This document shows positions 1-6,557 of a stretch of DNA of 64,000 nucleotides, in pieces. Each line of letters begins with the position of its first letter. Positions within the stretch are counted from its first letter, which is position 1. The translations under genes were made by a program, and so were the position numbers. Below the pieces are notes generated by a model. That model saw only the letters and a program-made list of their open reading frames with translations. It searched no databases and was not told the DNA's origin. Source of the DNA: Chloroflexota bacterium (GTDB taxonomy: Bacteria > Chloroflexota > Anaerolineae > B4-G1 > SLSP01); the NCBI GenBank assembly GCA_019873645.1, contig JAIOAX010000017.1:1-64000 (forward strand), in the 5' to 3' direction.

Positions 1-91
1 CCCCCTGCCCCCGCTCTCCCCGCACGCGGGGAGAGCGGGGGGATTTCTCGAAGGGGGATTTTGCGCGGCGAAGCCGCGCAAAATCCCCCTC
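1..91. repeat. Dispersed double-hairpin element, copy 1
   Basis: Two adjacent perfect hairpins are visible. One has arms GCTCTCCCCGC/GCGGGGAGAGC around position 25; the other runs over 52-90 with a GGCGAAGCC loop and arms starting AGGGGGATTTT. The same element recurs at 22483-22572, and its second hairpin again at 29698-29736. The stem differs between copies by paired changes that preserve pairing. Its start may lie outside the window. Confidence 0.8.
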
Positions 92-191
92 ATAAAGCAG
101 ACATTATAGAAGTGTGAAAAGATAGCCTACCAGATTTCCTGAAATCCGTCACGTCTGCTATAATGGATGAATGGTACAATGCGGAGGGCGT

Positions 192-839
192 GTGATCAAA
201 TATCTGATTTGGGACGCGGGTGGGACGCTTTTCGACACGTATCCAGCAGTCGTGGAGGCGTGTCGTCTGGCCTTGAACAGCTTTGGGAAGGAGGCCCCCT
301 CGGAGTGGGTGCTGTCGCTGTGCAAGCAGACGACCACTCATGGCATCCACACACTGGCTGAGACGTTCTCGTTGGATGAAGAAACTTTTGAGCAGCATTT
401 CCGCCGCTCGTACGAGGATATCGGTGTGCAGTATCAACCGCCGTTCCCCGGCGCGGAGGCCGTTTGCCGTTACATCTGTGAGAGCGGAGGGCAGAATTTC
501 ATTGTGACGCACCGCTCGCGGGCTTCGCTGGAAGCGCTTCTGGAAGCCCATGGGATGAAATCCTACTTCACTGCCTGGATTGCGAAAGAGGATGCCTATC
601 CACGCAAGCCGGATCCGGCTGCCATCGAAGCCTTGATCGCGCGGTACGCGCTTGAGCGGACGCACTGTATGCTCATCGGCGACCGTGACCTGGACATCCT
701 CGCCGGGCAGCGCGCTGGCATCCACACGTGCTTCTTCGGCGGCGAACCGCATACTACCCATCCTGACCTGGAAGTCACAGGTTTCACGGCGCTCCTGGAC
801 TGGCTGCGCACCGAAAATGGCACCATGGACAGGATATGA
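192..839 (+). CDS. HAD-superfamily hydrolase (subfamily IA, phosphatase-like)
   Basis: Predicted cytoplasmic HAD-fold phosphatase of 215 residues, the usual size for the phosphoglycolate-phosphatase-like branch; the substrate cannot be told. Motif I is DAGGTLFDT near the N-terminus, motif II is the Thr of IVTHRS, motif III the Lys of PRKPDP, and motif IV is IGDRDLDILAG. Motif I is unusual because the second Asp of the DxDGT signature, normally the general acid, is Gly. I chose the GTG at 192 because GGAGG lies four bases upstream; an in-frame ATG at 171 would add seven residues without a better site. A TATAAT at 159-164 may be the -10 box. The gene stands alone, and a MITE-like repeat begins just after the stop. 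Confidence 0.8.
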   Translation: MIKYLIWDAGGTLFDTYPAVVEACRLALNSFGKEAPSEWVLSLCKQTTTHGIHTLAETFSLDEETFEQHFRRSYEDIGVQYQPPFPGAEAVCRYICESGGQNFIVTHRSRASLEALLEAHGMKSYFTAWIAKEDAYPRKPDPAAIEALIARYALERTHCMLIGDRDLDILAGQRAGIHTCFFGGEPHTTHPDLEVTGFTALLDWLRTENGTMDRI

Positions 840-844
840 CAGGA

Positions 845-967
845 GTTGCGCACTTTGTCATTTTCTGACAGGGATGAACAGGATTTTCAGGATTAAAAAA
901 GGCTTTACGAGAGTTTTTTCATCCTGCCAATCCTGTGAATCCTGTCCCAAGAAAATAACTGCGTAAC
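845..967 (+). repeat. MITE-like element, copy A
   Basis: About 120 bp bounded by near-matching inverted ends (GTTGCGCA and TGCGTAAC). Inside is an imperfect palindrome built from ACAGGATTTTCAGGATT on the left and AATCCTGTGAATCCTGT on the right. Further copies lie at 10200-10316, 12168-12289 (inverted) and 62740-62853. It contains no reading frame of its own. Confidence 0.75.
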
Positions 968-1042
968 CCCTGATATGACTTTTCTGAAGAATTTGACGCA
1001 AAGACGCGAAGGCGCGAAGGCGCGAAGGCGCGAGGAAGCCAG

Positions 1043-1071
1043 GTGACGTTCTTCATATTTTCCTGTATAAT
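1043..1071 (+). promoter_or_regulatory. Possible promoter of the DUF2156 gene
   Basis: A perfect TATAAT at 1066-1071 is preceded 17 bases upstream by GTGACG, a poor -35 match. A short tandem of GCGCGAAGG units lies just upstream (about 1005-1035). Confidence 0.35.
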
Positions 1072-1095
1072 AGACGCTTGGTGTTCCTGATATTT

Positions 1096-1133
1096 CAACG
1101 TTAGAACGTTCCAACGTTCTAACGTTCTAACGG
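1096..1133. repeat. AACGTT cluster upstream of a start
   Basis: Four AACGTT hexamers separated by TCTA-, AGA- or CC-type spacers stop just before the GGAGG at 1140. Similar clusters precede the ribosome binding sites at 42658, 47005 and 57160 and, more weakly, at 31664. Confidence 0.7.
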
Positions 1134-1159
1134 ATTCCCTGGAGGCTGAATTTATCTTT

Positions 1160-2068
1160 ATGACGACCTATCCAACTTTTCCTGAATTCAAGCCCTTGAC
1201 GCTTGAAGACCGCGACGTTGTGCATCCCCGGTTGTGGCAATATCAGCCGGAGACTTCGGAATTGACGTTTATCAATTTGTTCATCTGGCGCGAATATTAC
1301 AATTTCTGTTGGTCTATAGATGGGGATTGCCTGTTGCTTGTGGCCGATTGTGCGGAAGCGCCGTTTGCGCTTCCGCCGGTGGGCCCGGCGCTGCGTAGTG
1401 CGGCAGTGCGCGATGTGCTCTACTGGCTGCGCGAGGCGCGTGGGGTAGCGTCGCCGTCCATCGAACGCGCCGACCGGCGGTTGGCCGACGAGTTGCAAGG
1501 CTGTACGGAATTCGTGATTACGCCGACGCGCGCGCACTTCGATTATGTTTACCGCAGCGAAGACCTGGGTTCGCTGGCCGGCCGCAAGTACAGCAAGAAG
1601 CGCAATCTCATCAACCAGTTCCTGCGCGCTTATGCCTTCACTTATGTACCGATTACGCCTGCGCTCACGGATGATTGTCTGGCGCTGGCAGAGGTGTGGT
1701 GTGAGCAGCGCCTCTGTGAAGATGACATCAGCCTGCTGCATGAGTTTCGTGGCATCCGCGATGCGCTGAATAATTTCGCGGCCCTGCATCTTGAGGGCGG
1801 CGCGCTCCTTATTGACGGGAAAGTGCAGGCGTTCGCCCTGGGCGAACTGCTTAACGAAAATACGGCTGTCGTGCATATCGAAAAAGCCAACCCGGAATTC
1901 AAGGGCATCTATCCGATGATCACGCAGCAATTTTCGGAGCACCGCTGGCAAGGTAAGGTCGCGTACATCAACCGCGAACAAGACCTGGATGATCCGGGCC
2001 TGCGACAGGCGAAGGAATCCTACTTCCCCGATCATCTCGTGGAAAAATTCAGCGTGCGGCTGGCCTAG
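1160..2068 (+). CDS. DUF2156 (phosphatidylglycerol lysyltransferase C-terminal-like) protein
   Basis: A 302-residue protein matching the DUF2156 family, a tandem GNAT-like fold related to the soluble domain of MprF lysyltransferases. The N-terminus follows the family pattern: FKPLTLEDRD, then ETSELTFINLFIWR. GRKYSKKRNLINQFLRAY lies near the middle, and the C-terminus has EKANPEFKGIYPMITQQF followed by NREQDLDDPGLRQAKESY. No membrane segment is present, so it is the soluble stand-alone form. In the family such proteins are thought to move an aminoacyl or acyl group, but the substrate of this one is unknown. The start is ATG with GGAGG about 15 bases upstream, a long spacing. The NERD-domain gene follows after 26 bp and may be cotranscribed. 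Confidence 0.75.
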   Translation: MTTYPTFPEFKPLTLEDRDVVHPRLWQYQPETSELTFINLFIWREYYNFCWSIDGDCLLLVADCAEAPFALPPVGPALRSAAVRDVLYWLREARGVASPSIERADRRLADELQGCTEFVITPTRAHFDYVYRSEDLGSLAGRKYSKKRNLINQFLRAYAFTYVPITPALTDDCLALAEVWCEQRLCEDDISLLHEFRGIRDALNNFAALHLEGGALLIDGKVQAFALGELLNENTAVVHIEKANPEFKGIYPMITQQFSEHRWQGKVAYINREQDLDDPGLRQAKESYFPDHLVEKFSVRLA

Positions 2069-2094
2069 CCATCGCTATCGGGTGTTATCGTAAC

Positions 2095-3942
2095 GTGGAC
2101 GCACGCTTGCTGGAAATTGTACACCTGGCCCGTGATGGCTGGCGGGAGTCCGCTTTGCTGCGTTTGCGGGCCTACCTGCAAGCGCATCCTCAAGATGCCG
2201 ACGCCTGGCTGGTGTTGGGTGGATTGGCGCCGGATCGCAAAATCGCCCTTTCGGCGCTGCGGCGTGCGGTGCAGTTAGCGCCGGATCATCCGCTGGCGCG
2301 TGAAACGCTGGCGGCTTTGGAAGCGCAAGTAGCCGCACCATCCGTGTTGGAATCACTGGCCTCTGAGGGCGAACCCCAGGAATCTTTGACATTAACGTCC
2401 CCTGAAGTGGAAGCGCCAGAAATCGAGTTGTCGGCGTCCTCGTTGCCGCCAGCCTCAGAGGACGTACCCTTTGCAATCTCAGAAGCCGCCGTCGTTGTCG
2501 AGCCCGAGCTGCGGGGACCAGAGAGGACACCAGAACCTGATGGAGCATTGACCTCCGAAGCTATCGGACAGGCTGAGCCGCCTCGGGACGCAAGTTTCCA
2601 GACGCTGCGTGACGCGCGCGCCGTGTTGTGGCCCTTTGTGCCGCGTGGCGAAAAACCGCGCTCGATCGGCGCGCTGCTGGATGAAAACCGCCTGACGCGC
2701 CAGGATTTGCTGTGGGCCGTCCAGGAAGCCCACAGCGAGGAAGTCCGCCAGGCCGCTCAGCGGCTCTTGGAGAGTCCGCATCGCATGGCCGATGTGACGA
2801 TGACCCCGGAGGACGCGCGCCTGGTGGCCTGGCCTTTCCGCCGTTTGAACCGCCCTCTGGGTAAACTGGTCGCCTCGGGTACGGTACAGGTGAAGGATTT
2901 GCGCCGCGCGGCCTGGTATGCGAAAGATGCGCGCTTACGCGAGGCCGCACGGATGTTGTTGCCGGTGGCTTTGGAACGCCGCGAAGCCGAGAAACGTCGG
3001 CGTGCCGTACAGAGAGAGCGCCAGCAGGCCGCCGGGCAGGCGCAACCCGCTGCCCCGCAGTTATCTGCACCTGCCTCACCGGCTGCGCCGACGACAAGGC
3101 CGGAGCAGGACCGCCCCCAGGTGCGTGTTCCTGAACTCCCAGAGACCGACCGCGTTGCCTCCGGCGAGGCGATGACGCGCCCCATGACGATCATCCAGGG
3201 GTCCGATTACCTGGCCCAGGAAGTACAGCGACGCTACCGAAAGAGCCTCTTTGTTGCTGCGGTGGCCTTGTTCCTCGTCCTGGCGGGGGTGTTTGTCATC
3301 CTGACGATCATGGTGATCGAGTTTGTCAGCCGTAAAACACCGGCATTGTGGCTCTGGCCGCTTGTCGCTGTGCTGTTGTTGCCGCTTTTCTGGCTCAGTG
3401 ACCGTTTTGTTGAGGTGCGGCAGGAGGAACAGAATTTTCGTCGTGGGCAGCTTGGAGAGAGCGAGGTCGCGCGATTGTTACGCCTGGGACTCGGTGGCGA
3501 CTGGACGTTGTTCCGCAACGTGAAGCTGCCGGGCAGTAAAGCGGATATTGATATGGTGCTGCTGGGGCCGCCGGGCGTTTTCGCACTGGAAGTGAAGGCT
3601 TACATGGGCCACTACCGCTATGCCAGACAACACTTTTATCGCCATGCGATGATGACCTGGCGTCGTATGCAGCACAATCCCGGCAAACAGGCGCGCGCCG
3701 CCGCCGGTTTATTACATGCCTATATCGCCGATACCCTGAACACCGATGTACGGGTTGAGCCGCGGCTGGTGTGGGTGGGACCGGGGCAACTGGAATTGGA
3801 AGAGCCGGAAGTCTACGTGTGGTTTCTGGAGAAGTTGGGACAGGAGACCGAACGATTGCGCGCTTTGCCTGCCAGGTTATCGGCCGAGAAACGCGCGGCC
3901 ATCTCCGGCCTCCTGCGGGGTTTGTGTAGCACGTTGAGGTAA
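2095..3942 (+). CDS. NERD-domain membrane protein with TPR-like N-terminus
   Basis: A 615-residue protein from a GTG start. Residues 1-80 look like a TPR pair (LQAHPQDADAWLVLGGLA; QLAPDHPLARETLAALEAQ). A low-complexity acidic linker follows, then a helical Arg/Glu-rich region at about 170-310. Two membrane helices follow (VAAVALFLVLAGVFVILTI and WLWPLVAVLLLPLFWL). The C-terminal third is a NERD (nuclease-related) domain with GQLGESEVARLL, the conserved SKADIDMVLLGPPGVFALEVKA (quoted in part: ADIDMVLLGP and FALEVKAY), and RARAAAG-like helices. The Asp and the Glu-x-Lys of EVKA correspond to the PD-(D/E)xK-like core. The architecture suggests a membrane-tethered nuclease-like enzyme facing the cytoplasm; the function is unknown. 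Confidence 0.75.
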   Translation: MDARLLEIVHLARDGWRESALLRLRAYLQAHPQDADAWLVLGGLAPDRKIALSALRRAVQLAPDHPLARETLAALEAQVAAPSVLESLASEGEPQESLTLTSPEVEAPEIELSASSLPPASEDVPFAISEAAVVVEPELRGPERTPEPDGALTSEAIGQAEPPRDASFQTLRDARAVLWPFVPRGEKPRSIGALLDENRLTRQDLLWAVQEAHSEEVRQAAQRLLESPHRMADVTMTPEDARLVAWPFRRLNRPLGKLVASGTVQVKDLRRAAWYAKDARLREAARMLLPVALERREAEKRRRAVQRERQQAAGQAQPAAPQLSAPASPAAPTTRPEQDRPQVRVPELPETDRVASGEAMTRPMTIIQGSDYLAQEVQRRYRKSLFVAAVALFLVLAGVFVILTIMVIEFVSRKTPALWLWPLVAVLLLPLFWLSDRFVEVRQEEQNFRRGQLGESEVARLLRLGLGGDWTLFRNVKLPGSKADIDMVLLGPPGVFALEVKAYMGHYRYARQHFYRHAMMTWRRMQHNPGKQARAAAGLLHAYIADTLNTDVRVEPRLVWVGPGQLELEEPEVYVWFLEKLGQETERLRALPARLSAEKRAAISGLLRGLCSTLR

Positions 3943-4040
3943 AGAAGCAAAGAATCAGCGAATGAAAGAATCAGCGAATGAAAGAATCAGCGAATGAAAG
4001 AATCAGCGAATGGGAGAATGAGCGAATGGGAAAATCAGCG
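3943..4040. repeat. Tandem 16-bp repeat GAATCAGCGAATGAAA, left array
   Basis: About five head-to-tail copies of a 16-bp unit, decaying to GAATGGGA- and GAGCGAATG-type variants. The reverse complement of the same unit is repeated at 4473-4570, so the four-helix-bundle gene sits between inverted arrays. Confidence 0.8.
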
Positions 4041-4433
4041 AGATTGTTGGCGCTGGAGTTCGGTGACGAGGAGGGCAAGTATTTCATCAAGTAATGCCAG
4101 ACGTTGATCCAGAATATCCTTTGCTAACAGGTGTTCAGCGCGCCAATACCATCCCTTGCTTTCCCGCGCTGAACCGATGGCAACTTTGAAAAACCAATCA
4201 CGCTGTTTCCCATACCCGCGACCATGACCTTCCTCCAGATTCGCGCTGATAGAGCCGGCACTACGAATCAGTTGCTCTGCGATGGCTTTCCCTCGCGTAT
4301 CGAGACTCAAAATGTCACAGTCTTGCCATACAAGTTCATAAGCAAATAACACCTTGCGATAACCCCAAAGTTGCCAGATGGATTCCTTCTTAATCCTCTC
4401 GTGAACCGTCTTCTCCCAATCCGCATACTCCAT
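4035..4433 (-). CDS. Four-helix-bundle protein (23S rRNA intervening-sequence protein family)
   Basis: A 132-residue helical protein of the four-helix-bundle family first noticed inside 23S rRNA intervening sequences. Recognisable parts are the WGYRKVLFAYELVW helix, QLIRSAGSISANLEEGHGR, the FFKVAIGSARESKGW helix, and a final LLDEILALLVTELQ helix. I chose the Met at 4433, preceded by AAAGGAT; the frame extends twelve codons further up into low-quality sequence. No function is established for the family, although members are often near mobile or repeated DNA. Here it lies between inverted arrays of a 16-bp repeat and is convergent with the NERD gene, which fits a small mobile cassette. Confidence 0.75.
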   Translation of the reverse strand: MEYADWEKTVHERIKKESIWQLWGYRKVLFAYELVWQDCDILSLDTRGKAIAEQLIRSAGSISANLEEGHGRGYGKQRDWFFKVAIGSARESKGWYWRAEHLLAKDILDQRLALLDEILALLVTELQRQQSR

Positions 4434-4472
4434 TATCCTTTTCCCTCCCCTTCCCCAATTCTCCTCCATTCT

Positions 4473-4570
4473 CTCATTCGCTCATTCGCTGATTCTTTCA
4501 TTCTTTCATTCGCTGATTCTTTCATTCGCTGATTCTTTCATTCGCTGATTCTTCTCTTCGCTGATTCTTC
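4473..4570. repeat. Tandem 16-bp repeat, right (inverted) array
   Basis: Five to six copies of CATTCGCTGATTCTTT, the reverse complement of the left array. The array enters the 3' end of pyrG: its last ten or so codons ([10 protein letters not shown]) are written in repeat sequence. Confidence 0.8.
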
Positions 4571-6168
4571 TCTATCGCCGCCTCCACAAACCCTCGAAAC
4601 AGCGGATGCGGACGTTGCAGGCGCGATTTGAACTCCGGGTGGAACTGACTGCCGAGCATCCACGGGTGATCGCGCAGCTCGGCGATTTCGACCAGCCGGT
4701 TGTCCGGCGACAGGCCGCTGAACACCATCCCCGCTTTCCCCAGGACCTCGCGGTAGGCGTTGTTGAACTCGAAGCGGTGGCGGTGGCGTTCGTAGACTTC
4801 TTCGACGCCGTAAACGGCGCGCGCTTTCGTCCCCGGCTGCAGGACGCACGGATACCGCCCCAGGCGCATCGTGCCGCCCATATCGAGCAGGTCTTCTTGA
4901 TCGGGCATCAAAGAGATGACGGGATGTTGCGTTTTGTGCTTAAACTCGGTGCTGTTCGCATCCTCGGTTTTCAGGACATGGCGGGCAAACTCGATGCACA
5001 TCACCTGCATCCCCAGGCACAGCCCCAGATAGGGAATGTGGTTCTCGCGGGCGATTTTCGCGGCGAGGATTTTGCCCTCGATTCCCCGTGAGCCGAATCC
5101 GCCGGGCACCACGATCCCGTCGGCCTGTGCGACCCGGTCGAGGTTTTCGCCATGCTCCAGGGTCTCGCTGTGAATCCAATCAATGTCCACCGCATACCCG
5201 TGATACAGCCCCGCGTGGATCAGGGCCTCACGGACGCTGATGTAGGCGTCGTGCAGTTCTACGTATTTCCCGACCAGGGCGATGCGCACCGTTGGTTTAT
5301 CGGCCTTGAGGCGCGCGATCGCCTCGCGCCAGTCACTCAAATCCGGTGGATGGGCCTTGTCGTGCAGATGCAGCATGCTGATCACCAGGCCGCCAAGTCC
5401 GGCGTCTTCCAACATCAGGGGCACTTCGTAGATGCTCGCGGCTGTGGTCAGGGGGATGACCGCTTCACGCTCCACGTCGCAGAACAACGCCACTTTGGCA
5501 CGGATGTCGCCATCAATGGGGAAATCTGCGCGCAGCCCGATGATGTCCGGCTGGATGCCCATGCCGCGCAGCTCGCGGACGCTGTGCTGGGTGGGCTTGG
5601 TTTTCAGCTCGCCGCTGCTGCTCAGGTAAGGCAACAATGTCAGGTGGATGTAGAGGACGTTGTCGCGGCCCACGTCCTTGCGCATCTGGCGGATGGCTTC
5701 CAGGTACGGCTGGCCTTCGATATCGCCGACCGTGCCGCCGATTTCGACCAGGGCCACATCGGCGCGCAGGTCTTGCGCCGCGCGGACGATGCGCCGCTTG
5801 ATCTCATTGGTGACGTGGGGCACCACCTGGATCGTGCCGCCCAGAAAGTCGCCGCGCCGCTCGCGCGCGATCACCTCGCTATACACCTGCCCCGTGGTGA
5901 CGTTGTTGAGCTTGCCCAGATTGTCGTCAATGAAGCGTTCGTAGTGTCCCAGATCGAGATCGGTTTCCGCCCCGTCTTCGGTGACGAAAACCTCACCGTG
6001 CTGGTAAGGCGCCATCGTGCCGGGGTCAACGTTGAGATAGGGGTCCAATTTCTGGATGGAGACGCTCAGCCCGCGGGCTTTGAGAAGCCGCCCCAACGAG
6101 GCCGCCATAATGCCCTTCCCGAGAGAACTGACCACACCACCCGTAACAAAGATGTATTTTGTCGCCAT
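4522..6168 (-). CDS. pyrG: CTP synthase
   Basis: CTP synthase converts UTP to CTP using ATP and glutamine in the cytoplasm, the last step of pyrimidine nucleotide synthesis. The 548-residue protein has the amidoligase domain first ([18 protein letters not shown]-loop, then [37 protein letters not shown]). The class I glutaminase domain follows with nucleophile Cys in [11 protein letters not shown] and catalytic HPEF near the end. Start: ATG at 6168, exactly spaced from GGAGG; a GTG six bases upstream is also in frame. The C-terminus after IEKNQRR is unusual, being encoded by the 16-bp repeat array. It is transcribed alone from a good promoter at 6192-6220. Confidence 0.96.
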   Translation of the reverse strand: MATKYIFVTGGVVSSLGKGIMAASLGRLLKARGLSVSIQKLDPYLNVDPGTMAPYQHGEVFVTEDGAETDLDLGHYERFIDDNLGKLNNVTTGQVYSEVIARERRGDFLGGTIQVVPHVTNEIKRRIVRAAQDLRADVALVEIGGTVGDIEGQPYLEAIRQMRKDVGRDNVLYIHLTLLPYLSSSGELKTKPTQHSVRELRGMGIQPDIIGLRADFPIDGDIRAKVALFCDVEREAVIPLTTAASIYEVPLMLEDAGLGGLVISMLHLHDKAHPPDLSDWREAIARLKADKPTVRIALVGKYVELHDAYISVREALIHAGLYHGYAVDIDWIHSETLEHGENLDRVAQADGIVVPGGFGSRGIEGKILAAKIARENHIPYLGLCLGMQVMCIEFARHVLKTEDANSTEFKHKTQHPVISLMPDQEDLLDMGGTMRLGRYPCVLQPGTKARAVYGVEEVYERHRHRFEFNNAYREVLGKAGMVFSGLSPDNRLVEIAELRDHPWMLGSQFHPEFKSRLQRPHPLFRGFVEAAIEKNQRREESANERISE

Positions 6169-6191
6169 GATCACCTCCTCACGGGATGACC

Positions 6192-6220
6192 ATTCTAACA
6201 GGTTTTGGGGGAAACGCCAA
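6192..6220 (-). promoter_or_regulatory. Promoter of pyrG
   Basis: Read on the minus strand: TTGGCG, 17 bases, TAGAAT, placed about 24 bp upstream of the start, leaving a very short leader. Confidence 0.6.
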
Positions 6221-6235
6221 CCGGGAGTCGTTAGG

Positions 6236-6350
6236 GCTATCGCATTTGGCCGCTTTCGGCAACTGAATACGGCCTAAAGGCCGGGGAAAAACGCCGCTTT
6301 AGCGGCACAACAGACAGCACGACGGGACAAAGTTTTCCAAATGCGATAGC
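6236..6350. repeat. Nested inverted-repeat element
   Basis: A perfect 14-bp inverted pair (GCTATCGCATTTGG at 6236-6249, CCAAATGCGATAGC at 6337-6350) encloses two small palindromes, GGCCTAAAGGCC at 6271 and GCCGCTTTAGCGGC at 6293. The rest of the 6221-6557 gap holds GTCGTTAGTCGAGTCGTC-like low-complexity sequence and no gene. Confidence 0.7.
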
Positions 6351-6557
6351 TCTACGGGAGTCGTGTAGTCGTTAGTCGAGTCGTCGAAGTGTATCTATAG
6401 TCTCGTGCGTTGCAAGGGTGTGCAGGACGGGGTAAAAAATCGCAAAAATTCGCCGCGCTTCGCGCGGATGGGACCTCCGGCCTGCGATGATTAAGCGTTT
6501 GGCAAGCACTCACGCTCATCCAGATCATCCCAAAGATACAAAGGCCAAAGAGCCAAA

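Noticed and set aside
5152-6189. A 345-codon frame opposite pyrG
   Set aside because: Antisense to a certain gene, His/Asp/Gln-rich in the way GC-rich antisense frames are, with no family match.
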